Assembly (NCBI GenBank): GCA_003224135.1
Contig: QHYO01000007.1
Span: 4,181-22,364, forward strand
Length of the DNA stretch: 18,184 bases
Reading direction: 5' to 3'
Origin: Acidobacteriota bacterium
GTDB taxonomy: Bacteria; Acidobacteriota; Terriglobia; Acidiferrales; UBA7541
Shown: positions 1-7,524 of the stretch, one piece after another
Layout: the number at the start of each line of letters is the position of its first letter
How positions within the stretch are numbered: the first letter of the stretch is position 1
Made by a program: the position numbers and the translations under genes
Notes under the pieces: generated by a model
The model's input: only the letters and a program-made list of their open reading frames with translations
Told to the model about the DNA's origin: nothing
Database searches by the model: none

Positions 1-1
1 G

Positions 2-511
2 CCGATTCCGATCCTTCTCTATTCCGTGCCCATCTTTACCGGCGTCACACTCGAAACGCCCGAAATTGTCGCGCTCGCCGAGCACCCAAACATCGTCGGC
101 ATCAAGGACAGTTCGGGCATGATCCAGCGCATCGTTGAAGTGGCCGCGCAAGCGCCAAAGAATTTCCAAATCTTAACCGGCTCGGCAGGCGTCCTTCATC
201 CCGCATTCGCAAGCGGCGCAAAGGGCGCGATTCTGGCGCTCGCCTCGGCTTTGCCAGAAAAATGTGTCGAGTTGTACGAACTATGGAAACGCAGTCAAAA
301 TGCAGAGGCGCAAGCCTTGCAACAGCGATTGGCGCTCGCCTCCAAAACGATCGTCTCTGAAGGCAGTATCGCCGGTGTGAAATACGCGATGGACCTCCGC
401 GGCTTCCATGGTGGTCTGCCGCGTCTGCCTCTTCTTCCGCTCGCCGAGGAGAAGAAGCAGCGGATCGCGCAGGTTGTAGGCCAATTGGAGCCTGCCGTCG
501 CACGAACGTGA
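2..511 (+). CDS. Dihydrodipicolinate synthase (DapA) superfamily aldolase, 3' part; probably 4-hydroxy-2-oxoglutarate aldolase-like
   Basis: The reading frame is open from base 2, so the gene is cut by the window edge and only about the C-terminal 169 residues are visible. The segment begins with the family's LLYSVP stretch, followed by the Schiff-base lysine motif NIVGIKDSSG (lysine codon 104-106), then LTGSAGVLHPAFASGAKG, which matches the substrate-loop region of class I pyruvate-type aldolases. These proteins form TIM barrels that condense or cleave pyruvate-containing substrates. The YSVP and TGSAG wording and the C-terminal GVKYAMDLRGFHGG resemble 4-hydroxy-2-oxoglutarate aldolase (HOGA) more than true lysine-pathway DapA, but this is judged from memory of the family without an alignment. 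The N-terminal half, including the catalytic tyrosine region, lies outside the window. Its stop codon sits inside a hairpin (510-534). Confidence 0.9.
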   Translation, partial: PIPILLYSVPIFTGVTLETPEIVALAEHPNIVGIKDSSGMIQRIVEVAAQAPKNFQILTGSAGVLHPAFASGAKGAILALASALPEKCVELYELWKRSQNAEAQALQQRLALASKTIVSEGSIAGVKYAMDLRGFHGGLPRLPLLPLAEEKKQRIAQVVGQLEPAVART

Positions 512-539
512 GCAATCCGCTCAACGGATTGCTCCTTTT
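510..539 (+). terminator. Probable intrinsic terminator overlapping the aldolase stop codon
   Basis: GAGCAATCCG (510-519) and CGGATTGCTC (525-534) form a perfect 10-bp stem around the 5-nt loop CTCAA, followed by CCTTTT. The U-tract is short (four Ts after CC), so termination may be partial. The stem begins within the TGA stop (509-511). It separates the aldolase from the following small ORF. Confidence 0.65.
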
Positions 540-550
540 GCCCCAGAGTC

Positions 551-829
551 ATGGACACTCGCACGCGTGGTGAAGAATGCGTCGCTGTAGCCCAGGAACT
601 CGGCGAGGCCTACGCGGACGCATGGATTTCCTGCGACCAAGCGTTCAGGGACGCCTGGCTAGCGACCTATAACCTGATCGGTGGGACCGAGGAGGACCTC
701 GAGCGAGCCGAGGCACTGGCCTCTCCCGCAGGGTCGCAAAGGCATCTACGGATAAACCGAGCACTCCTTAGGAAGTTTGCCCACGAAGCGCGCTCCGGAC
801 ATAAAATACTCCTGCCCACTGAGCGCTAG
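551..829 (+). CDS. Hypothetical protein, 92 aa
   Basis: I do not recognise this protein. It is an uninterrupted ATG-to-TAG frame of 92 residues, rich in Ala, Glu, Arg and Leu, without a signal peptide or membrane segment. It looks helical and acidic in the first two thirds (for example GGTEEDLERAEALA near residues 44-57) and basic towards the end. No clear Shine-Dalgarno sequence precedes the ATG (upstream CCCCAGAGTC). It uses several codons that are uncommon in the neighbours (AGG, ATA, CTA), which could mean recent acquisition or that it is not translated. It stands alone between the aldolase hairpin and bshC. No competing ORF of comparable quality covers the interval on either strand. Confidence 0.45.
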   Translation: MDTRTRGEECVAVAQELGEAYADAWISCDQAFRDAWLATYNLIGGTEEDLERAEALASPAGSQRHLRINRALLRKFAHEARSGHKILLPTER

Positions 830-861
830 CCGACTGTCCAACTAGCAATCCACGCGTCTAT

Positions 862-891
862 TTGCCTGTGACCGAATCCCCCGGCTATCAT
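862..891 (+). promoter_or_regulatory. Possible sigma-70-like promoter of bshC
   Basis: TTGCCT (862-867) and TATCAT (886-891) are separated by 18 nt, resembling -35 and -10 boxes. Transcription would begin around 898, only a few bases before the ATG at 901, giving a nearly leaderless mRNA. That would fit the lack of a Shine-Dalgarno sequence before 901. Chance matches of this quality are common, so this is tentative. Confidence 0.25.
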
Positions 892-900
892 CAAACGTCC

Positions 901-2511
901 ATGCATTGTCGCGCCCTGCCGATCGGTTCACTACCACATCAGCCGAAATTGCTGCTTGATTATCTGCATTCCTACGAAACCGTCAGGGCCTTCTATCAAC
1001 ACAAACCCGAGCTGGACAGCATCCTAGAAGTGGCGCGCACACCCGATTTTCCGTCCCACCGCCGTCGCGACGTTGCGGGAATCTTGCGCCAGCAGAATTT
1101 ACTTCTTGGCTCCGGACCTGCGACGCTCGCGAATCTCGATCGCTTGGAAAATGGTGCGGTGGCGGTCGTATCTGGACAACAAACCGGCCTGTTTGGCGGA
1201 CCCGCGTACGCGGTCTACAAAGCCATCGCCGCCGTTCGCATTGCAAAAGAGCTGACCGATCAGGGTGTTGAGGCCGTCCCCGTTTTCTGGATGGCCACCG
1301 AGGATCACGATCTGGACGAAGTTCGTCACGTCTCTTTCTTTCATGAAGGGAAGCTCGTGAAGTTCGAATTGCCTGCCGGTGTCGGCAATGGCGCGCCGGT
1401 TGGCCGGATTCCCCTTGGTCCGGAAATCGAGCCGCTGCAGTCTTCTGCTGCACAGTTGCTTGGCGAAGCAAACGGCGAGATGGCTCAAATTCTTCGCGAC
1501 GGTTACCGCCCGCAAGAAACGTACGGCAGCGCTTTTGGAAAAATGTTTGCTCGGCTGTTGATCGACCGCGGGCTCATCTTGCTCGATCCGCTCGACCTTC
1601 GATTGCATCAGATTGCAGAGCCGGTTCTTTCAAACGCCATCGAGCAGCGCGATCTGCTGGAGCGAGAACTCCTTGATCGTGGAGAAGCGCTCGAAAAAGC
1701 GGGATACGCGGCGCAAGTGAAGGTCACTTCGCGGAGCACCGCGCTATTCTATATTTCACGGGACGGGCGCCAGGCAGTCACAAGCAACGCTGGAAAATTT
1801 GCGTCCGGCCAGAAATCCTGGACCAAAGCAGATTTGCTCGCGGCCATTCATAGCGAACCAGAAAGCTTCAGCCCGAATGCGCTGCTTCGGCCCGTTGTGC
1901 AGGATTTCCTTCTGCCAACGGTCGCCTACATCGGCGGCCCCGCCGAAATTTCCTACTTTGCTCAATCCGAAGTGCTGTATCGCAATCTGCTGGGCCGTAT
2001 GCCGGTGATACTGCCGCGCGCGGGTTTTACCCTGGTGGACACCAAGGCTCAACGGCTCCTTAAGCAATATGGTCTCGAAGTTGAGGACGTCTGGAGTGGC
2101 CCGCAGGAACTTCGTAAGCGCATCAGCAAAGCCCGCGTCCCTGAAAATATTTCGGCTCTGCTCGTTGAGAATGGAAGCGAAATCAAAAGGAGACTCCAAC
2201 AGTGGTCCGAGGCCGTGTCCATTGTCGATCCCACACTGAAGGATGCGGTTGACACCGCACAGCAGAAAATCGCGTATCAAACAGAAAAGTTGCAGGAGAA
2301 AATCGGGAGGGCGCTTGACACCAAGCTCAACGTGCTTGCGGCCCATGAAGAATTTCTTTCCAATCTTTTATACCCGGACAAGACGCTGCAGTCGCGCGAA
2401 TTGTGTTTTCTTCCGTTCGCCGCCCGCTGGGGCCAGCAGGGCTTTGAAGAGATCGAACGCCATTCCGGCATCAAAAACATTGGTTCGCACTTCATTATTC
2501 CCGTTCCATAG
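901..2511 (+). CDS. bshC: Bacillithiol biosynthesis cysteine-adding enzyme BshC
   Basis: BshC catalyses the last step of bacillithiol synthesis, adding cysteine to glucosaminyl-malate in the cytoplasm. The product (536 aa from ATG 901) has the family's usual length. Recognisable blocks are the N-terminal CRALPIGSLPHQPKLLLDYL, the Rossmann-like core GQQTGLFGGP (residues 92-101) and VFWMATEDHDLDEV (128-141), a helical coiled-coil-like region around LKDAVDTAQQKIAYQTEKLQ, and the C-terminal FLPFAARWGQQGFEEI. An in-frame TTG at 862 would add 13 residues, but BshC proteins normally begin close to this MHC-like start, so 901 is preferred. No bshA or bshB is visible nearby, which is common because bsh genes are often scattered. 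The gene ends 15 nt before the YjbQ gene, so the two may be cotranscribed. Confidence 0.93.
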   Translation: MHCRALPIGSLPHQPKLLLDYLHSYETVRAFYQHKPELDSILEVARTPDFPSHRRRDVAGILRQQNLLLGSGPATLANLDRLENGAVAVVSGQQTGLFGGPAYAVYKAIAAVRIAKELTDQGVEAVPVFWMATEDHDLDEVRHVSFFHEGKLVKFELPAGVGNGAPVGRIPLGPEIEPLQSSAAQLLGEANGEMAQILRDGYRPQETYGSAFGKMFARLLIDRGLILLDPLDLRLHQIAEPVLSNAIEQRDLLERELLDRGEALEKAGYAAQVKVTSRSTALFYISRDGRQAVTSNAGKFASGQKSWTKADLLAAIHSEPESFSPNALLRPVVQDFLLPTVAYIGGPAEISYFAQSEVLYRNLLGRMPVILPRAGFTLVDTKAQRLLKQYGLEVEDVWSGPQELRKRISKARVPENISALLVENGSEIKRRLQQWSEAVSIVDPTLKDAVDTAQQKIAYQTEKLQEKIGRALDTKLNVLAAHEEFLSNLLYPDKTLQSRELCFLPFAARWGQQGFEEIERHSGIKNIGSHFIIPVP

Positions 2512-2526
2512 TTCCCGATTCACGGC

Positions 2527-2928
2527 ATGAAAACGCTTCGAATAAAAACGGCTCGCCGCACGCAATTCGTAGACATCACACGGGAAGTCGAACACGCCGT
2601 TCGCGATTCCGGAGTTAAGCAAGGGCTCTGCCACGTCTATGTTCCACACACCACAGCCGGCGTTGCGATCAACGAACACGCCGATCCGGATGTCGCGTCT
2701 GATGTGGAGGGGATCTTCGACGCCCTTGTCCCACACCAAGGCCCGTATCGCCACGCTGAAGGCAATACCGACTCCCACATGAAAGCGATTCTCACGGGCA
2801 CCAGCCAAACCATGTTCATCGAAAGCGGCAAGCTCGTTCTTGGTACCTGGCAGGGAATCTTCCTCTGCGAATTCGATGGCCCGCGGCAGCGCAACGTCTT
2901 CGTCAAAATCGTCGCTGATCCAGCCTAA
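2527..2928 (+). CDS. yjbQ: YjbQ family (UPF0047) protein, secondary thiamine-phosphate synthase-like
   Basis: This 133-aa protein matches the compact YjbQ/UPF0047 family throughout: [18 protein letters not shown] (residues 39-56), GNTDSHMK (79-86) and the diagnostic [16 protein letters not shown] (105-120). The family's conserved His residues, seen here as H41 and H84, sit in the putative active site. E. coli YjbQ has weak thiamine-phosphate synthase activity, but the physiological role of the family is not settled, so the function is given at family level. The ATG at 2527 lies 15 nt after bshC with no clear Shine-Dalgarno sequence (GATTCACGGC upstream), suggesting readthrough expression from bshC. 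The protein is full length with no signal peptide. Confidence 0.92.
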   Translation: MKTLRIKTARRTQFVDITREVEHAVRDSGVKQGLCHVYVPHTTAGVAINEHADPDVASDVEGIFDALVPHQGPYRHAEGNTDSHMKAILTGTSQTMFIESGKLVLGTWQGIFLCEFDGPRQRNVFVKIVADPA

Positions 2929-2967
2929 CGACTGCCAATTGGGGCCATAACTGGTAGCCGGATGTCC

Positions 2968-2985
2968 TGCAACCAAATGGTTGCA
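2968..2985. promoter_or_regulatory. Palindromic operator 1, probable ArsR-family binding site
   Basis: TGCAACCAAATGGTTGCA has perfectly complementary 7-nt arms around the centre AAAT. It overlaps the presumed -35 box (2981-2986) of the SRPBCC/ArsR unit. The same arms, GCAACC-N4-GGTTGC, recur 41 bp downstream (3010-3025). The pairing is seen directly; binding by the adjacent ArsR protein is inferred. Confidence 0.7.
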
Positions 2986-3009
2986 TTAGCCCACAGGCTC
3001 TGCTAATGT
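2981..3009 (+). promoter_or_regulatory. Probable promoter of the SRPBCC-arsR unit
   Basis: TTGCAT (2981-2986) and TAATGT (3004-3009) are spaced by exactly 17 nt and resemble sigma-70-type -35 and -10 boxes. The -35 box overlaps operator 1, and the -10 box directly abuts operator 2. The transcript would start near 3016, leaving a leader of about 12 nt carrying the GGAGG ribosome site (3017-3021). This layout suits autorepression by a DNA-binding dimer. Confidence 0.55.
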
Positions 3010-3025
3010 GCAACCTGGAGGTTGC
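3010..3025. promoter_or_regulatory. Palindromic operator 2, overlapping the ribosome binding site
   Basis: GCAACCTGGAGGTTGC has 6-nt complementary arms around TGGA. Its arms are identical to those of operator 1; the centres are 41 bp apart, close to four helical turns, so two dimers would sit on the same DNA face. It contains the GGAGG Shine-Dalgarno sequence (3017-3021), so in RNA the same palindrome could also hide the ribosome site in a small hairpin. Confidence 0.65.
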
Positions 3026-3027
3026 GT

Positions 3028-3516
3028 ATGAGCACAGACCGCATCGAGAAAAGGATTCTTCTTAATGCCCCGCGGAAACGTATTTGGCGCGCGCTTTCGG
3101 ACTCCACGGAATTCGGGACCTGGTTTGGCATGAAGTTTGACGGCCCCTTTGTGCCAGGCGCCGTCATGCGCGGTGTCATCGTAGGCACCAAGGTCAACGC
3201 GGAGGTCGCCAAAGCTCAGAAGGAATACGAAGGCATGTCGGGCGAGATCACCATCGAGCGGATCGAGCCCGAACGGCTGTTCTCCTTCCGCTGGCATCCC
3301 TTCGCCGTTGAGCGCGGCGTCGATTATTCTGCTGAGCCGACGACGCTTATCGTCTTTACGCTGGAGGAAACTCCCGATGGTGTTCTGCTGACCGTCACCG
3401 AGTCCGGCTTTGATCAAATCCCGCTCGAACGCAGATCGAAAGCATTCACGGCCAACGAACAGGGCTGGACGATGGTATTGAAACTAATCGAGGAGTACCT
3501 TGCCCAAACACCGTAG
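3028..3516 (+). CDS. SRPBCC (AHSA1-like) domain protein
   Basis: This 162-aa protein belongs to the START/SRPBCC helix-grip superfamily, AHSA1 branch. It has the typical opening IEKRILLNAPRKRIWRALSD (about residues 6-25), a central W-x-F segment FSFRWHPF, and the C-terminal helix GWTMVLKLIEEYL. Such proteins bind hydrophobic ligands in a cavity. When paired with an ArsR regulator their substrate is usually unknown, and I cannot assign one here. The ATG at 3028 is chosen over an in-frame TTG at 3022 because GGAGG (3017-3021) lies 6 nt before it. The gene overlaps the downstream ArsR gene by 17 nt, so they are cotranscribed and probably translationally coupled. Expression is likely controlled by the two flanking palindromes. 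Confidence 0.9.
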   Translation: MSTDRIEKRILLNAPRKRIWRALSDSTEFGTWFGMKFDGPFVPGAVMRGVIVGTKVNAEVAKAQKEYEGMSGEITIERIEPERLFSFRWHPFAVERGVDYSAEPTTLIVFTLEETPDGVLLTVTESGFDQIPLERRSKAFTANEQGWTMVLKLIEEYLAQTP

Positions 3517-3847
3517 CTTTAGAATCGTGGCGACGCCAAAAGGCTCTGCGGCACTATTCGCGGCCTTGGGTGACAAGACCCGCTTACGCCTTGTCTCGCG
3601 CCTGTGTGATCACGGGCCCATGTCTATCAAGAGACTCACCGCTGGCTCCGATTTCAGTCGCCAGGCGATATCGAAACACTTGCGCGTGATGGAGCGAGCC
3701 GGCCTGGTGCGCAGTGCGCGGCAAGGACGCGAAAGTATCTGGCAATTGGAGCGGCGCCGCCTAGAAGAAGCCCACCGCTTTCTCAACCTGATTTCGAAAC
3801 AGTGGGATTCCGCGCTGTCCCGCCTCCGCGATTTCGTCGAACACTAG
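3500..3847 (+). CDS. ArsR/SmtB-family winged-helix transcriptional regulator
   Basis: This 115-aa protein shows the ArsR helix-turn-helix fold: LFAALGDKTRLRLVSRL (residues 19-35), then the recognition helix region FSRQAISKHLRVMERAGLV (about 52-70), and the wing RSARQGRESIWQLE. There is no metal-binding ELCVCDL-type cysteine motif, so it is probably not a metal sensor; it resembles the ArsR proteins that accompany SRPBCC genes. The start is TTG at 3500, supported by AGGAG at 3491-3495 four nt upstream inside the preceding gene. The order here is SRPBCC first and regulator second. It most likely represses its own operon through the palindromes at 2968-2985 and 3010-3025; this is inferred from position only. 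Confidence 0.9.
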   Translation: MPKHRSFRIVATPKGSAALFAALGDKTRLRLVSRLCDHGPMSIKRLTAGSDFSRQAISKHLRVMERAGLVRSARQGRESIWQLERRRLEEAHRFLNLISKQWDSALSRLRDFVEH

Positions 3848-3898
3848 GCCGAAGAACACACGGAATATCTCTCTAAGCGGTCACCTCGTCCTTGCCCG

Positions 3899-3932
3899 CT
3901 GCTCGCCGGATGCCATTTTGGCGCGCGAGCAG
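3899..3932 (+). other. Extended hairpin upstream of hemW
   Basis: CTGCTCGC (3899-3906) pairs perfectly with GCGAGCAG (3925-3932), and the enclosed 18 nt contain a second small stem GCCA/TGGC around TTT. No T-tract follows, so it is not a standard intrinsic terminator. It sits in the 120-bp gap between arsR and hemW and may end the arsR transcript in a Rho-assisted way or structure the hemW leader. Confidence 0.4.
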
Positions 3933-3967
3933 TGCCTGTGCCTTATGCTACAGTTTTACTTTAGCTT

Positions 3968-5134
3968 ATGAGCCTCGGCATCTACATCCAGGTCCCGTTC
4001 TGCCAGACCAAATGCACATACTGCAATTTCCACACAGGTGTCGTGTCGAGCGCTCGTTTCGCCCCTTACGCCAAAGCCGTGGAGACCGAAATCCGTGAGC
4101 ACCGAAGCCGCCTCAGTTCAGCGGGCGTCGCGTTGCCGGACTCACTTGCGGCCTTGACCGTCGACACTGTCTATTTCGGGGGTGGTACGCCAACCCTGCT
4201 CGACCCTGCACATCTCCAGGGAATGCTCGATGCCGTTCGTGAAACCTTTCCCTCAAAATTTCGCGAAGTCACTCTAGAAGCCGATCCCGAAACAGTGGTC
4301 ACAGAAAAGGCTGAAGCCTGGGCCGAGGCTGGAATCAATCGCGTCAGCTTCGGCGTCCAGTCTTTTTCCGATGCCGAACTGAAAGCCGCAGGCCGCGTGC
4401 ATCGCCGCGCAGATATTTACCTCGCCGTCCCCATTCTGCGCGCTGCAGGCATCTGTAATATCAGTTTTGACCTGATCGCAGGATTGCCGCACCAAAGTTC
4501 CGATTCCTGGCGCAATTCTCTTGAAGAACTCATTCAAATCGCGCCGCAGCACGTTTCCATTTATCTCCTCGAAGTGGACGAAGGCAGTCGCCTTGGCAAC
4601 GAGCTCCTCCGCGGAGGCACAAAGTATTTCGCCTCGGCCGTTCCTTCGGACGACGACATGGCCGATTCTTACGATTCAGCCCGCCAGGTGCTTAGCGCGG
4701 CGGGCTACGAGCATTACGAAATTTCAAACTTTGCAAAACCGGGCTTCGCGTCCGAGCACAATCGCAAATACTGGCGTCGCGAACCGTATCTCGGATTTGG
4801 CGCGGGCGCGCACTCCTTTTCTTCCCTGCAACGATGGGCTAACGCCCACGATTCGGCAGCGTACGTGCAATCGATCGCAGCGGGCAAAGTTCTCATCGAG
4901 CAATTGGAAACGATTTCCAGCTCTCAGGCGCTCGAAGAAGAACTCTTCCTCGGACTTCGCCAACTTGCGGGCGTCGATCTCGACCGCCTGCAAGAGTCCT
5001 ACCAAGTTTCATTAAAAGATCGCTTCACTTCGCTGGAGTCGGCGGGTCTGATCGAATGTTCCGGAAGTGTAGTTCGCCTCGTACCAGCACACCTCAGTAT
5101 TTCAAACGAAGTTTTTGTCGCGTTAATGCGCTAG
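3968..5134 (+). CDS. hemW: Radical SAM heme chaperone HemW (oxygen-independent coproporphyrinogen III oxidase-like)
   Basis: This 388-aa protein carries the radical SAM cluster motif C12-QTK-C16-TY-C19 near its N-terminus, the SAM-binding GGGTP (residues 71-75), the LEADPETV block, and [22 protein letters not shown], followed by the HemW C-terminal winged domain ([18 protein letters not shown]). HemW proteins bind heme and deliver it to respiratory enzymes. They are shorter at the N-terminus than true HemN, and the length here (388 aa against about 380 for HemW) favours HemW. Older annotations call the same family coproporphyrinogen III oxidase. The ATG at 3968 places the CxxxCxxC motif at the usual distance. 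No strong Shine-Dalgarno sequence is visible. The gap of 120 nt after arsR suggests its own promoter. Confidence 0.93.
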   Translation: MSLGIYIQVPFCQTKCTYCNFHTGVVSSARFAPYAKAVETEIREHRSRLSSAGVALPDSLAALTVDTVYFGGGTPTLLDPAHLQGMLDAVRETFPSKFREVTLEADPETVVTEKAEAWAEAGINRVSFGVQSFSDAELKAAGRVHRRADIYLAVPILRAAGICNISFDLIAGLPHQSSDSWRNSLEELIQIAPQHVSIYLLEVDEGSRLGNELLRGGTKYFASAVPSDDDMADSYDSARQVLSAAGYEHYEISNFAKPGFASEHNRKYWRREPYLGFGAGAHSFSSLQRWANAHDSAAYVQSIAAGKVLIEQLETISSSQALEEELFLGLRQLAGVDLDRLQESYQVSLKDRFTSLESAGLIECSGSVVRLVPAHLSISNEVFVALMR

Positions 5135-5169
5135 CGTGCAGTCAGTTTTTCAGCGGAGGAACAGAAAGA

Positions 5170-6294
5170 ATGCCGACACAAGCGACCACGGATCCGGATA
5201 GGGAACTGCAATCCTCTCCAAATGACTCCGGCGTTGTCGATCTGCGCAGCGACACTGTCACGCGGCCCACTCTCGCGATGCGCCGCGCCATGGCCGAAGC
5301 CGAAGTTGGCGACGACGTCTATCTCGAAGACCCCACCGTTAATGCCCTCGAACGCCGCGCTGCCGAAATTTTCGGCAAAGAAGCAGCGCTTTTCGTTCCC
5401 TCGGGCTGCATGGGCAACCTCATCGCCATAAAAGTTTGGACGCACCACGGCGACGAAGTTATTTGCGAGGAACGCAGCCACGTCAATCTCTATGAACTCG
5501 CCTCGATGTCCGCAATCGCGGGCTGCATGCCACGCGTAGCTCGGGGCGAGGATGGCATCCTCACTTGGCCGCAAATTGAAGCCGTCATTCGCCCAACAAT
5601 TTATTACGACTCGCAAACCGCTCTCGTTTGTCTGGAAAATTCCCACAACATGGCGGGAGGAACGCTGTACACCGCCGACCAAATTACGGACATCTGCGAG
5701 CGCGCCCACGCTGCCGGATTGAAAGTTCACCTTGATGGCGCCCGCGTATTCAACGCCGCCGTTGCACTTGGTGTAGAAGTCGCCCAAATTGCAAGCAATC
5801 TCGATTCCGTCATGTTTTGTCTCTCCAAGGGGCTTGGCGCTCCGGTGGGCTCAATGGTCGTCGGCTCGCACGCTTTTATTGAGAAGGCGCGCATTTACCG
5901 CAAAATGTTCGGTGGTGGAATGCGCCAGGTCGGCGTTCTCGCCGCTGCGGGAAGAATCGCGCTCGAAGAATCTCCCAAGCGACTAAACATCGATCATCAA
6001 AACGCGCAGCGCCTCGCCGAAGGCATCGCTCAGATCCCATCTTTGCGAATAGACCCAAGGTCCGTCAAAACCAACATCGTCATTTTCGATTGCAAAGAAA
6101 CCGGGATGGATGCCGTCCAGCTTTGCGATGCGCTGAAACCGCACGGAGTCTGGGCACTCGATACTGCCCCGTATTCTGTTCGTTTTGTGACGCATTGTGA
6201 TGTCGGCGCGCCATGCATCGAGCGCGCTCTGGAAGTGCTGCGAGCGGTGGTCACGAAATCTCAAGGAACCGCGGCATCCACCGCCAGACAATAA
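5170..6294 (+). CDS. ltaE: Low-specificity threonine aldolase (PLP-dependent)
   Basis: This enzyme cleaves L-threonine/L-allo-threonine to glycine and acetaldehyde in the cytoplasm. The 374-aa protein has the characteristic opening [12 protein letters not shown] (about residues 23-34), then [37 protein letters not shown] and the PLP lysine motif [11 protein letters not shown] with K220. The start is ATG 5170, with GGAGGA (5155-5160) nine nt upstream; the frame stays open back to an ATG at 5056, but that lies inside hemW and the extension has no family similarity. About 20 N-terminal residues before the conserved opening are poorly conserved and may be a loose extension. It lies 35 nt after hemW and could be in the same transcript. 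It could also be annotated as a generic beta-eliminating lyase family member. Confidence 0.93.
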   Translation: MPTQATTDPDRELQSSPNDSGVVDLRSDTVTRPTLAMRRAMAEAEVGDDVYLEDPTVNALERRAAEIFGKEAALFVPSGCMGNLIAIKVWTHHGDEVICEERSHVNLYELASMSAIAGCMPRVARGEDGILTWPQIEAVIRPTIYYDSQTALVCLENSHNMAGGTLYTADQITDICERAHAAGLKVHLDGARVFNAAVALGVEVAQIASNLDSVMFCLSKGLGAPVGSMVVGSHAFIEKARIYRKMFGGGMRQVGVLAAAGRIALEESPKRLNIDHQNAQRLAEGIAQIPSLRIDPRSVKTNIVIFDCKETGMDAVQLCDALKPHGVWALDTAPYSVRFVTHCDVGAPCIERALEVLRAVVTKSQGTAASTARQ

Positions 6295-7474
6295 GCCACT
6301 TGGTATAACATTATCTTTACTCAGCTATAGTTTCCACTTTACCGATGAACAGCAACAACTCCGCCGCAGCGTTCGCGAATTTGCGGAAGGCGAAATCGCG
6401 CCTCACGTCATGGAGTGGGATGAAGTCTCGCACTTTCCCATGGAAATCATGCCCAAGCTCGCGGAGATGGGCCTTCTCGGCGTCATTTTCCCCGAGCAGT
6501 ATGGCGGCGCCGGCCTCGGCTACATCGAATATGCCACCGCCATCGAAGAAATCTCTCGCGTCGACGGCTCCGTTGGCCTGATCGTCGCCGCACACAATTC
6601 ACTTTGTTCGAACCACATTTTCAAGTTCGGCACAGAGGCGCAAAAGCACAAATATCTCGCTCCACTCGCGCAAGGAAAGAAAATCGGCGCGTGGTCGCTC
6701 ACCGAGCCTGGAGCCGGCTCTGACGCCGGTGGTACACGAACTATCGCTACCCGCAACGGAAACCATTGGGTTCTCAGCGGCGCGAAAACCTTCACCACGA
6801 ACGGCCATTACGCCGACGTCTGCGTCGCAATGGCCGTCACCGATACATCCAAATCCTCGCACGGCATCAGCGCTTTCATCGTGGAAAAGGGAACTCCTGG
6901 CTTCAAACCGGGCAAAAAAGAGAACAAGCTTGGCATGCGCGCCAGCGACACTTCAGAAGTGATTTTCTCTGATTGCAAAGTGCCTCACGAAAACCTGCTC
7001 GGTGCGGAAGGTGAAGGCTTCATCGGCAGCCTCAAAATTCTTGACGGTGGACGCATCTCCATCGCCGCGCTCGCGCTCGGCATGGCGCAAGGAGCGCTCG
7101 ACGCAGCCGTAAAATATGCGAAGCAGCGCAAGCAATTCGGCCAAGCTATCAGCGAATTTCAAGCCATCCAGTTTAAGCTCGCCGACATGGCCACGGAGGT
7201 GGAGGCCGCGCGCCTCCTCGTTTATCAAGCCGCGTGGCTCGCCGACCAGAAAGATGTCCGCTTCACACGTGAATCCAGCATGGCTAAGCTTTTCGCCAGT
7301 GAAGTGGCCGTCCGCGTCGCCAACGAGTGCGTACAAATTCACGGCGGATATGGATTCATCAAGGATTACCCCGCCGAAAAGTTCTATCGCGACGTGAAGC
7401 TCTGTACTATCGGCGAAGGCACCAGCGAAATCCAGAGACTCGTCATTGCCCGCCAGCTACTTGGAAAGAAATAA
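6197..7474 (+). CDS. Acyl-CoA dehydrogenase (short-chain/branched-chain type), start uncertain
   Basis: This is an FAD-dependent acyl-CoA dehydrogenase that introduces the alpha-beta double bond into acyl-CoA and passes electrons to ETF. The body is complete: the N-terminal helical domain begins at [20 protein letters not shown], then [16 protein letters not shown], the FTTNG flavin-contact block, [33 protein letters not shown], and the C-terminal GGYGF...[20 protein letters not shown]. The EGTSEIQ glutamate (E407 in this numbering) corresponds to the catalytic base of the butyryl/isovaleryl-type enzymes. The start is a problem: conserved sequence begins at about base 6332, and no ATG, GTG or TTG lies in frame between 6203 and there. 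The only canonical starts are GTG 6197 and ATG 6200, inside the threonine aldolase gene, which would add about 45 unrelated residues. The start given is therefore formal. Confidence 0.88.
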   Translation: MMSARHASSALWKCCERWSRNLKEPRHPPPDNKPLGITLSLLSYSFHFTDEQQQLRRSVREFAEGEIAPHVMEWDEVSHFPMEIMPKLAEMGLLGVIFPEQYGGAGLGYIEYATAIEEISRVDGSVGLIVAAHNSLCSNHIFKFGTEAQKHKYLAPLAQGKKIGAWSLTEPGAGSDAGGTRTIATRNGNHWVLSGAKTFTTNGHYADVCVAMAVTDTSKSSHGISAFIVEKGTPGFKPGKKENKLGMRASDTSEVIFSDCKVPHENLLGAEGEGFIGSLKILDGGRISIAALALGMAQGALDAAVKYAKQRKQFGQAISEFQAIQFKLADMATEVEAARLLVYQAAWLADQKDVRFTRESSMAKLFASEVAVRVANECVQIHGGYGFIKDYPAEKFYRDVKLCTIGEGTSEIQRLVIARQLLGKK

Positions 7475-7524
7475 TACGAACATGCGTCCGCCTGTGTTCT
7501 CTGCACAAAAGCGACAGGATCAAA

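Noticed and set aside
3892..4098. 68-aa frame upstream of and into hemW
   Set aside because: It overlaps the radical SAM cysteine motif of hemW in another frame and has no ribosome site or recognisable motif.
5056..5169. N-terminal extension of threonine aldolase from ATG 5056
   Set aside because: It lies inside hemW in another frame, and the GGAGGA site with ATG 5170 gives a protein of family length.
7327..7524. N-terminal extension of MeaB from 7327
   Set aside because: It overlaps the conserved C-terminus of the acyl-CoA dehydrogenase in another frame; ATG 7525 has a good ribosome site and matches family length.
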